From: Terriglobales bacterium
GTDB taxonomy: Bacteria > Acidobacteriota > Terriglobia > Terriglobales > Gp1-AA117
Length of the DNA stretch: 11,131 nt
Assembly: GCA_030150795.1 (NCBI GenBank)
Contig: JASLFF010000241.1
Span: 1-11,131 of the forward strand
Reading direction: 5' to 3'
The position numbers and the translations under genes were made by a program. The notes under the pieces were generated by a model, which was not told the DNA's origin, did not search any database, and saw nothing but the letters and a program-made list of their open reading frames with translations. This document shows, in pieces, positions 1-6,434 of the stretch. The number at the start of each line of letters is the position of its first letter. Position 1 is the stretch's first letter.

Positions 1-345
1 CTTGGAATAGGTGTCCAGAATCTCCGGGTCCACTTCTTCCAAACTTTTGAGCTCTTTCTTTTGCTTGGGCGCTGAATAATAAGAGAGCGCCTGATAATCA
101 ATAGGCGGATATTTCACGTTCGCCCAGGTGGGTTCGGCGTGCTTCTGCTCCAGAGAAGCCCAGTAACGATACGCCTTCAAACGCCACTCCGTCATGAACT
201 CCGGCTCGCCTTTCTTGAGCGAGATGGCGCGGACAATTTCTTCATTCAGCCCCGGCGGAAGACGGTCTTCATCAATGGAGGTGATAAATCCCCATTTGTA
301 TTCCTGCTGTGTGAGGTCGTTAATCTGGTTGACTGTGCTGCTCAT
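1..345 (-). CDS. sufB: Fe-S cluster assembly scaffold SufB, N-terminal part (cut by window edge)
   Basis: Only the first 115 codons are present; the gene continues past the left edge. SufB is the core subunit of the cytosolic SufBCD complex, on which Fe-S clusters are built before transfer to apoproteins. The reading begins MSSTVNQINDLTQQEYKWGF and continues with a stretch ending in SLKKGEPEFMTEWRLKAY, then PTWANVKYPPIDYQ and YYSAPK. The order 'GLNEEIVRAIS / KKGEPEFM.EWRLKA / W..v.YPpIDYQ..YYSAPK' is the characteristic SufB N-terminus. The cluster-binding C-terminal core lies outside the window. The start ATG (345-343) overlaps the TGA of the upstream Rrf2 regulator as ATGA, and a GGAAGGAG ribosome-binding site (350-357, minus strand) sits four bases before it. 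Translational coupling to the regulator is therefore likely. Recognition is from memory of the family, but the match is extensive. Confidence 0.95.
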   Translation of the reverse strand, partial: MSSTVNQINDLTQQEYKWGFITSIDEDRLPPGLNEEIVRAISLKKGEPEFMTEWRLKAYRYWASLEQKHAEPTWANVKYPPIDYQALSYYSAPKQKKELKSLEEVDPEILDTYSK

Positions 346-827
346 CTCACTCCTTCCGCAACTCTGCTTGCGGGTGTAATCGATGCCACTAATTCCTGGT
401 CGTGTTTGCGTTCATGGTGCGCCATCTGATGGTTCAGGTCAGCTAGGGTAACGTGCTCCAGCGCGTCGCGCAGAGCATCGCCAATAATCTGGGAGTTGCT
501 CATAATGGCGCATGAACGCTCCATGTTGCACAGACCCTTGACCACGCTGCATTCTGTGAAACCAATGGGCCCTTCCAGCGCCAGAATGATCTCAGCCACG
601 CTGATCGAACGGGCGTCACGGGCCAGGTTGTATCCGCCATTCACCCCGCGGTGCGAACTTAAAAGTCGATGTTCCGATAGCTGCCGCAATAGCTTGCCCA
701 CGGTCGGCAGGGGCAGTTTGGTCTCTTTGGCCAGGCTCCGCGCCGTGTGCGGCGTTTCTTCAGGACTGCGCGCCACGTGCGCCATCAGCACAATGCCGTA
801 ATCCGTCAATTTGTTGAGTCTGAACAT
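342..827 (-). CDS. Rrf2-family Fe-S-responsive regulator of the suf operon (SufR/IscR-like)
   Basis: This 161-residue protein starts MFRLNKLTDYGIVLMAHVAR, the typical N-terminus of the Rrf2 'SUF system assembly regulator' branch. Its winged helix-turn-helix lies at about residues 27-70 (TARSLAKETKLPLPTVGKLL then HRGVNGGYNLAR), the DNA-binding part. Three cysteines, C93, C100 and C106 (spacing Cx6Cx5C), match in number and place the IscR ligands that hold a [2Fe-2S] cluster. The protein probably represses or tunes the suf genes according to cluster supply. Length is normal for the family. I chose the ATG at 827 because family proteins begin there; an in-frame GTG at 854 would add nine atypical residues. 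No Shine-Dalgarno is obvious before 827. The stop overlaps the sufB start. A promoter with a dyad on its -10 box lies upstream, consistent with autoregulation (inferred). Confidence 0.92.
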   Translation of the reverse strand: MFRLNKLTDYGIVLMAHVARSPEETPHTARSLAKETKLPLPTVGKLLRQLSEHRLLSSHRGVNGGYNLARDARSISVAEIILALEGPIGFTECSVVKGLCNMERSCAIMSNSQIIGDALRDALEHVTLADLNHQMAHHERKHDQELVASITPASRVAEGVR

Positions 828-872
828 CGTTATGTTTCGTGGGCCCAGCCACACGGGCCAGCAGCTGGATAC

Positions 873-889
873 AATACCAATCCAGTATT
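873..889. promoter_or_regulatory. Candidate Rrf2/IscR-type operator over the suf promoter -10 box
   Basis: AATAC (873-877) and GTATT (885-889) form a 5-bp dyad with a 7-base centre, reading AATACTGGATTGGTATT on the minus strand. It covers the -10 box of the suf promoter, where a repressor would block polymerase. The size and AT-rich ends resemble Rrf2 operators, but the centre does not match the E. coli IscR consensus. A second copy of the outer element (caataccaat at 872-881) appears inverted as aatggtattg at 925-934, matching 9 of 10 bases. Function is inferred. Confidence 0.35.
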
Positions 890-912
890 ATTTTATCGAG
901 GATGGCCGTCAA
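884..912 (-). promoter_or_regulatory. Candidate sigma70-like promoter of the regulator-sufB operon
   Basis: On the minus strand TTGACG (912-907) and AATACT (889-884) are separated by exactly 17 bases. This gives five of six consensus bases in each box. It would start a transcript around position 877, about 50 bases before the regulator ATG. Seen by eye only; no transcript data. Confidence 0.55.
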
Positions 913-945
913 ATACAAGACCGGAATGGTATTGATTCATATGGT

Positions 946-1027
946 TTACCGCAAAGGGCGCAAAGGGCCGCAAAGGAAATTGAAGATATAGGGTTGTCCT
1001 TTGCGTTCTTTGCGTCCTTTGCGGTAA
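946..1027. repeat. Large hairpin of CGCAAAGG repeat units (3 against 3)
   Basis: The left arm (946-977) holds three copies of CGCAAAGG. The right arm (997-1027) holds three copies of CTTTGCG in inverted orientation. The arms pair almost throughout, with about 31 positions, a couple of mismatches and one bulged base, around a 19-base loop (978-996). It lies between the divergent suf and SDR genes and codes for nothing. Similar 'ccgcaaagggcgcaaag' hairpins are, to my knowledge, dispersed repeats in several Acidobacteria and other soil bacteria. It may be a REP/MITE-like palindromic element, and it could also end or insulate transcripts. Confidence 0.85.
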
Positions 1028-1032
1028 TGGGG

Positions 1033-1061
1033 TTGGCAGCCGCTGTCTATGTATATAGGAT
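1033..1061 (+). promoter_or_regulatory. Weak candidate promoter of the SDR gene
   Basis: TTGGCA (1033-1038) and TAGGAT (1056-1061) are 17 bases apart. The -35 box has five of six consensus bases, the -10 only four. It lies just outside the hairpin repeat. The predicted start near 1068 would leave a very short leader containing the AGGAGG ribosome-binding site (1071-1076), which is itself only three bases from the ATG. Confidence 0.3.
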
Positions 1062-1079
1062 TGTTGTCCTAGGAGGCGC

Positions 1080-1793
1080 ATGGCTGGCCGTTTCTCAAAC
1101 AAAGTCGCTCTCGTTACCGGCGGTACCGGTGGACTGGGCCGGGCGGTAACGCTTGCCCTGCTGCATGAAGGCGCGTCGGTAATCGCTACATATATCAAAA
1201 AGGATGAAGCCGACGCCCTGCGTGACGCTGTGGGCCCACATGCCCATCTTGAACTTTTGCCGCTCGATGCTACGGACGAAGCCGCCTGCCGCGCCCTGGT
1301 GGATGGCATTACAGCGCGCCATGGCTACCTCGATATTCTGGTGAACGCCATTGGCGGTTATGCCGGCGGGGCCGTGTGGGAGACCGATCCCAAAACCTAT
1401 CAACTCATGCTGACCTTGAATTTGCATGCAGGTTTCAACCTGGCGCGGACGGTAGTACCGGCGATGCTGCAGCAGAAAAGCGGCGCAATCGTGAACATCG
1501 CCTCAAAAGCGGCTCTGGACCACGCCGCAGGCGCCGGAGCGTATGCCGCATCCAAAGCTGCTGCCTTGGCGCTGTTTGATTGCCTCGCGCAGGACGTGAA
1601 AGGCAGTGGAGTCCGTGTCAATTCCGTGCTGCCGAGCATTATCGATACCGAGCCGAACCGCAAAGCGATGCCAACGGCTGATTTTTCCAAGTGGCCCAAG
1701 CCGGAAGAGATTGCGCAGGTCATCCTCTTCCTGTGCAGTCCGGAAGCAAAGTTAATAAACGGCGCGGCGATTCCGGTATACGGCGAGAGCTGA
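1080..1793 (+). CDS. Classical short-chain dehydrogenase/reductase (SDR), substrate unknown
   Basis: This 237-residue protein is a NAD(P)-dependent oxidoreductase of the classical SDR family. The cofactor loop TGGTGGLG is at residues 13-20, and D63 in PLDATD probably contacts the adenine ring. The structural motif reads NAIGG at 89-93 instead of the usual NNAG. The catalytic set is N114, S142 (IVNIAS), Y155 and K159 (YAASK), all present. The C-terminal INGAAIPVYGES matches the usual 'tGa.ipVdGG' ending, slightly changed. Length is normal. The protein is probably cytosolic, since there is no signal peptide. AGGAGG precedes the ATG by three bases, which fixes the start. Automated pipelines would probably call it 3-oxoacyl-ACP reductase, but nothing here shows the substrate. 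It is divergent from the suf genes and separated from the efflux operon by 214 bases, so its context gives no pathway. Confidence 0.93.
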   Translation: MAGRFSNKVALVTGGTGGLGRAVTLALLHEGASVIATYIKKDEADALRDAVGPHAHLELLPLDATDEAACRALVDGITARHGYLDILVNAIGGYAGGAVWETDPKTYQLMLTLNLHAGFNLARTVVPAMLQQKSGAIVNIASKAALDHAAGAGAYAASKAAALALFDCLAQDVKGSGVRVNSVLPSIIDTEPNRKAMPTADFSKWPKPEEIAQVILFLCSPEAKLINGAAIPVYGES

Positions 1794-1882
1794 AAAAACA
1801 CGCGTCCACGTGCGGTGTATATGCAGGTGAGTAAAGAACTGTTAACAAAAACTTCGCGAAACTTCAGCAGCCGTTTTCCGCG

Positions 1883-1898
1883 TTGATAATATAATCAA
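1883..1898. promoter_or_regulatory. Palindromic operator candidate containing a TATAAT box, upstream of the RND operon
   Basis: TTGATAATATAATCAA is a 16-base near-perfect palindrome; only the sixth and eleventh bases fail to pair. A perfect TATAAT lies inside it at 1890-1895, though no good -35 box stands 16-18 bases before it. Binding of a dimeric repressor here would block that promoter. The shape would suit a MarR- or TetR-type regulator, but no such gene is in the window. Confidence 0.4.
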
Positions 1899-1929
1899 TC
1901 TTTGAATCTCCCCATTCGTTTTTAACGTC

Positions 1930-1943
1930 AACATAGATATGTT
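1930..1943. promoter_or_regulatory. Second palindrome in the RND operon leader
   Basis: AACATA and TATGTT form a perfect 6-bp inverted repeat with a two-base centre, about 65 bases before the permease ATG. It is 46 bases downstream of the first palindrome, centre to centre. It could be a second operator. In AT-rich leader DNA such a palindrome can also arise by chance. Confidence 0.3.
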
Positions 1944-2007
1944 TTTGGCTGCAAGTTTGGTGGCTCAGCTTAAGCGTTGAGCGCGGCCCTTCCTAAAGGA
2001 CTAGCAG

Positions 2008-5000
2008 ATGTGGATTGTTCGCCTCGCGTTACAGAGGCCTTATACGTTCGTAGTGATGGCGCTTTTGATCCTGATCTTAAGTCCCATCGTCATCATCCGC
2101 ACGCCGGTCGATATCTTTCCTGAAATTAATATTCCCGTTATCAGCGTCATCTGGCAGTTCCAGGGCTTGTCTCCGCAGGAAATGACGGACCGCATCGTGA
2201 GCAACACCGAGCGCGGTCTAACAACAATAGTCAATGACATTGAGCATACGGAAACGCAGGCCATGGATGGCCGCGCCATCACCAAAATCTTCTTTCATCC
2301 CACGGCCAACCTGCAGATTGCGCTCTCGCAGGTTACAGCCATCTCTCAGACCGCCGTGCGACAGCTTCCGCAAGGGACCACGCCGCCGCTGATCATCGTG
2401 TATTCCGCTTCAAGCGTACCTATTGTGCAGGTGGGCATCAGCAGCAAGACTCTGCCGGAGCAGGCGCTGAATGATCTTTCCGTAAACTTCATACGCCCGC
2501 AGATGACCAACGTCAGCGGGGCTGCGATTCCCTTCCCCTATGGCGGCAAGCAGCGTGTGGTCGCCGTCGATATTGACACGGCTGCGATGCAGGCAAAAGG
2601 TCTGACGCCGGTTGACGTGGTGAACGCAATCAGCGCGCAGAACCTGATTCTTCCTTCAGGAACAGCCAAGATCGGCGCATTGCAATATGAAGTTTCGATG
2701 AACGGCAGCCCTGATACCATCGCCGAGATCAACGGTCTTCCCATCAAAACGCAAAACGGGGCAACCATTTATATCCGCGACGTGGCCCACGTCCGCGACG
2801 GTTTCTCGCCGCAGACAAACGTCGTCCGTCAGGATGGCATACGCGGCACGCTGATCACCGTGATGAGAAACGGAGGCGCTTCCACGCTGGATATTGTCCG
2901 CGATATCAAGTCTGCCCTGGCAAAAGTAGCGCCCACGCTGCCCGGCGGCGTTGATATGAAGTTGCTTTTCGATCAATCGCTGTTTGTGCGCGCGTCTATC
3001 AACGGTGTCGTGCGGGAAGCGTTGATTGCAGCGTGCCTTACAGCAGGCATGATCCTGCTGTTCCTGGGCAACTGGCGCAGCACAATTATTATTGCCATTT
3101 CTATTCCGCTATCCATTCTTTGTTCGGTCATCAGCCTCGCGGCCCTGGGCGAGACATTTAACATCATGACCCTGGGAGGGTTGGCGCTGGCCGTCGGCAT
3201 CCTTGTCGACGACGCAACAGTAGAGATTGAAAACATTGATCGCAATCTGGCGCAGGGAAAAGAGCTGAAACAGGCCATTCTTGACGGCGCTTCGCAGATC
3301 GCCGTGCCCGCGTTCGTCTCCACGCTTTGCATCTGCATTGTGTTTGTGCCCATGTTCTTCCTCACTGGCACGGCAAAATTCCTGTTTGTTCCACTGGCTG
3401 AAGCCGTCGTATTCGCCATGATGGCGTCTTACCTGCTCTCCCGCACACTGGTCCCCACATTAGTGATGTACTTCCTGAAGAACCATGAGCATGAAGACAA
3501 ATTCAAGGTCGGCACCGGGATCTTTGCTCCACTCAAACGTTTCCAGATAGGTTTTGAGCGCCGGTTTGAGCAGCTTCGCGATGCTTACCATCGCACGTTG
3601 CGCTCCGCCATGGACCATCGCGCGCTCTTTGTTACAGCGTTCCTGCTGTTCTGCATCCTTTCCATGGGACTGGTTTTCTTCCTGGGAGAGGATTTCTTTC
3701 CCAGCGTGGATGCCGGCATCTTCCGTATGCACTTACGCGGTCGTGCAGGACTCAGGATCGAAGAGACCGCGCGCCTGTGCGATGAAGTGGAAAACTATGT
3801 TCGGACAAAGATCCCGAAAGATGAGTTGGTCACTGTTCTTGACAACATCGGCCTGCCCTACAGTTCCATCAACAACTCCTACAGCACGGCCGGTAGCATT
3901 GGCACGTCAGACGCGGAAATCCTGTTTTCATTGAACCAGGAAAAACATCATCCTACCGATGACTATGTAAAGCAGCTTCGTGAAGATCTGCCGCGGCAGT
4001 TTCCTGGAGTTGAATTCTTTTTCCAGCCCGCTGACATCGTTACGCAAATTCTGAACTTCGGGCTTCCCTCCCCAATCGACATTCAGGTTGTGGGCAAGAA
4101 TCAACAGCAGAATTATCTGCTGGCACAGGAGATGGCCAACCAGTTGCGGCATGTTCCCGGCGCTGCCGACGTTCACGTGCAGCAGTTGGTCAATTCTCCG
4201 GCGCTCAACCTGAACGTTGATCGCACGCGCGCTCAGCAGGTCGGCTTACAACAGCGCGACGTGGCACAGAACCTTCTAGTGTCATTGAGCGGCAGCTTCC
4301 AGACAGCTCCAACATTCTGGCTGAATCGCGAAAACGGCGTCACTTACAACGTCGCTGTCCAAACACCGGAATACCGCGTGGATTCGCTGCAAGCGCTGAT
4401 GAATACGCCAATTACCGCCGTCGGAGCGCCCGCTCCGCAGGTTCTTGGGAACCTGGCCACGGTAACACCGGGAGTGACTCCGGCCGTGATTTCCCATTAC
4501 AACATCCAACCCGTCATGGACGTTTACGCCAGCGTTCAGGGGCGCGATCTGGGCGGCGTGGCGCGGGACACGCGAAAGATTGTCGCCAGTTTTGAGAAGA
4601 AGCTGCCAAAAGGCTCGCGCATTGAAGTTCGTGGCCAGGTCGCCACCATGACCAGCTCCTTCGAAGGTCTGGGCATTGGACTGGTAATGTCAATCGTGTT
4701 GATCTACCTGCTGATTGTGGTCAACTTTCAGTCGTGGCTTGATCCGTTCATTATCATTACGGCGCTACCCGGGGCGCTGGCGGGAATCGTTTGGATGCTT
4801 TTACTGACGCACACTACGCTGAATGTACCTTCTCTCACTGGCGCTGTAATGTGCATGGGCGTGGCAACGGCCAACAGCATTCTGGTGATTTCATTTGCGC
4901 GTGAGCGCATGGCGGAAGGGCTGACGGCGTTCGACGCTGCAATGGAAGCCGGCTATACGCGTATGCGTCCCGTAATTATGACGGCGTTGGCCATGATTAT

Positions 5001-5205
5001 CGGTATGGTGCCCATGGCGTTAGGTTTGGGCGAAGGCGGAGAGCAGAATGCCCCGCTGGGACGCGCGGTGATCGGCGGGCTGGTCTTTGCCACGGTGGCA
5101 ACCCTGTTGTTTGTGCCGGTCATTTTCAGCATGATTCATGGACGCAGAGAAGCAAAAGCAGCGAGAAAAGCTAGCCTCCCGCAGGAAGCTTATTCCAGGA
5201 CGTAA
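2008..5205 (+). CDS. RND-family efflux pump inner-membrane permease (AcrB/CzcA superfamily)
   Basis: The 1065-residue length is typical of RND permeases (AcrB has 1049). The protein would drive substrates outward with the proton gradient, as a trimer docked to the adaptor and outer-membrane channel encoded next. Predicted membrane segments are TM1 at about 12-30, TM2-TM6 between 337 and 485, TM7 at 540-560 and TM8-TM12 between 887 and 1042. Two large periplasmic loops (about 31-336 and 561-886) form the porter and docking domains. VDIFPEINIPVISV follows TM1, as in the family. TM4 has GILVDDATVEIENI with the proton-relay pair D401/D402. TM10 reads GVATANSIL, so A955 stands where AcrB has Lys940; I believe this is usual in a little-studied branch. 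An AAAGGA site precedes the ATG. Substrate cannot be told; there is no clear metal-binding methionine or histidine cluster, so drugs or other organics are as likely as metals. Confidence 0.95.
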   Translation: MWIVRLALQRPYTFVVMALLILILSPIVIIRTPVDIFPEINIPVISVIWQFQGLSPQEMTDRIVSNTERGLTTIVNDIEHTETQAMDGRAITKIFFHPTANLQIALSQVTAISQTAVRQLPQGTTPPLIIVYSASSVPIVQVGISSKTLPEQALNDLSVNFIRPQMTNVSGAAIPFPYGGKQRVVAVDIDTAAMQAKGLTPVDVVNAISAQNLILPSGTAKIGALQYEVSMNGSPDTIAEINGLPIKTQNGATIYIRDVAHVRDGFSPQTNVVRQDGIRGTLITVMRNGGASTLDIVRDIKSALAKVAPTLPGGVDMKLLFDQSLFVRASINGVVREALIAACLTAGMILLFLGNWRSTIIIAISIPLSILCSVISLAALGETFNIMTLGGLALAVGILVDDATVEIENIDRNLAQGKELKQAILDGASQIAVPAFVSTLCICIVFVPMFFLTGTAKFLFVPLAEAVVFAMMASYLLSRTLVPTLVMYFLKNHEHEDKFKVGTGIFAPLKRFQIGFERRFEQLRDAYHRTLRSAMDHRALFVTAFLLFCILSMGLVFFLGEDFFPSVDAGIFRMHLRGRAGLRIEETARLCDEVENYVRTKIPKDELVTVLDNIGLPYSSINNSYSTAGSIGTSDAEILFSLNQEKHHPTDDYVKQLREDLPRQFPGVEFFFQPADIVTQILNFGLPSPIDIQVVGKNQQQNYLLAQEMANQLRHVPGAADVHVQQLVNSPALNLNVDRTRAQQVGLQQRDVAQNLLVSLSGSFQTAPTFWLNRENGVTYNVAVQTPEYRVDSLQALMNTPITAVGAPAPQVLGNLATVTPGVTPAVISHYNIQPVMDVYASVQGRDLGGVARDTRKIVASFEKKLPKGSRIEVRGQVATMTSSFEGLGIGLVMSIVLIYLLIVVNFQSWLDPFIIITALPGALAGIVWMLLLTHTTLNVPSLTGAVMCMGVATANSILVISFARERMAEGLTAFDAAMEAGYTRMRPVIMTALAMIIGMVPMALGLGEGGEQNAPLGRAVIGGLVFATVATLLFVPVIFSMIHGRREAKAARKASLPQEAYSRT

Positions 5206-5213
5206 ACGGACTT

Positions 5214-6434
5214 ATGACACAGCTCACGGAACAGAGAAATTCAGAACCGGGAACTAACAGCGCTCCCCCCGCAACGCACCAGGCGCAGCCTGCTAAAAAG
5301 AGCGGATTGTTCGCCATTATTGTGGTCGCAATCCTGATGGTGGCAGGCGCCTTCGCGCTGGTGCGGCGTTTTACCGAGCGTGGGGCGCTGGCCAAGGAGA
5401 CGGAGCGGCTGGCCATACCAACCGTCGGCGTGATAAAGGCCAGTGCTGAACCCGCCGCTGATGAATTGGTGCTGCCCGCCCAGCTTCAGGCCTATGTTGA
5501 ATCGGCGATTTACGCCCGCACCAATGGATACCTGCTGCGCTGGAACAAAGACATTGGCAGCCAGGTAAAAAAGGGTGAACTTCTGGCAGAAATCGATACT
5601 CCGGAAGTTGACCAGGAACTCTCACAGGCCAAGGCGGCCCAACAGCAGACTGTGGCGCAATTGCAGTTGGCCAAATCTACTGCTGAACGCTGGATCAACT
5701 TGCGTAAAACGGACTCTGTATCGCAACAGGAATCAGATCAGCAATCCAGCGCTTACACGCAGGCGATAGCCAATAACGCCGCGGCAGAAGCCAACGTGCG
5801 CCGTTTACAGCAGCTTGAATCGTTCAAGCACGTTTATTCCCCGATTTCCGGTGTTCTCACCCGTCGCAACACAGATGTGGGCGCTCTGATAACCGCGGGT
5901 AGTTCCGGCACAGGCAAGGAATTGTTCGACGTAGCCCAGGTTGATCCCTTGCGTGTCTTCGTCAGCGTACCACAGACCAATGCCGGTTCCATTCGCGCCG
6001 GTTTGCCTGCATACATAGAGTTGAGTGAGCATCCGGGGCAGAAATTTACGGGCAAGGTGGTTCGAACCTCGGACTCCATTGATCCGGCTACGCGCACTCT
6101 GCTTACGGAAATCGATGTTCCCAATCCTCAAGGACATCTGCTGCCCGGATCGTATGCTGAAGTCCATTTCGCCGTGCCGGTCCAGATCACTCGCTTGTCG
6201 GTTCCCGTGAATGCATTGCTTTTCCGTCCAGAAGGCCCTCGCGTCGCCGTGGTGGGTTCAGATCGCAAGGTCCATCTAAAAGCGGTCAACATTGGCCGAG
6301 ATTACGGGATCAAGGTGGAGATCCTTGGCGGACTCGATCCCAATGACCAGATTGTGGTAAACCCAGCCGATTCTCTTGAAGACGGCCAGGAAGTAAACAT
6401 CAAAGCCGGTGCTGGGGGCGGATCGCAATCGTGA
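5214..6434 (+). CDS. RND efflux membrane fusion protein (periplasmic adaptor, HlyD/AcrA type)
   Basis: This 406-residue adaptor links the permease to the outer-membrane channel. A short cytosolic N-terminus is followed by one membrane anchor at about 31-50 (GLFAIIVVAILMVAGAFALV); there is no lipobox, unlike AcrA. The lipoyl (barrel-sandwich) halves are at about 88-130 (ARTNGYL...GSQVKKGELLAEIDTPE) and 206-242 (YSPISGVLTRRNTDVG). Between them a Gln/Ala-rich alpha-hairpin (about 131-203) is fairly short. The beta-barrel domain follows (about 245-325, with DPLRVFVSVPQ and LLPGSYAEV), then the membrane-proximal domain with VPVNALLF and LGGLDPNDQIVVNP. The gene begins eight bases after the permease stop and its own stop overlaps the next gene's GTG, so all are in one operon. 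The ribosome-binding site is weak (CGGA). Confidence 0.94.
   Translation: MTQLTEQRNSEPGTNSAPPATHQAQPAKKSGLFAIIVVAILMVAGAFALVRRFTERGALAKETERLAIPTVGVIKASAEPAADELVLPAQLQAYVESAIYARTNGYLLRWNKDIGSQVKKGELLAEIDTPEVDQELSQAKAAQQQTVAQLQLAKSTAERWINLRKTDSVSQQESDQQSSAYTQAIANNAAAEANVRRLQQLESFKHVYSPISGVLTRRNTDVGALITAGSSGTGKELFDVAQVDPLRVFVSVPQTNAGSIRAGLPAYIELSEHPGQKFTGKVVRTSDSIDPATRTLLTEIDVPNPQGHLLPGSYAEVHFAVPVQITRLSVPVNALLFRPEGPRVAVVGSDRKVHLKAVNIGRDYGIKVEILGGLDPNDQIVVNPADSLEDGQEVNIKAGAGGGSQS

Noticed and set aside
946..1027. Repeat units with regular spacing, as a possible CRISPR remnant
   Set aside because: Units are 8-9 bases, directly adjacent and inverted between the arms; there are no spacers of the 30-40 base class.
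811..1149. Plus-strand open frame spanning the suf-SDR intergenic region
   Set aside because: It reads through the hairpin repeat and into the SDR gene in another frame; no ribosome-binding site or family resemblance.
1794..1825. acacgc...gcggtgt imperfect stem after the SDR stop as a terminator
   Set aside because: The stem has a bulge and weak inner pairing, with no T-run following.
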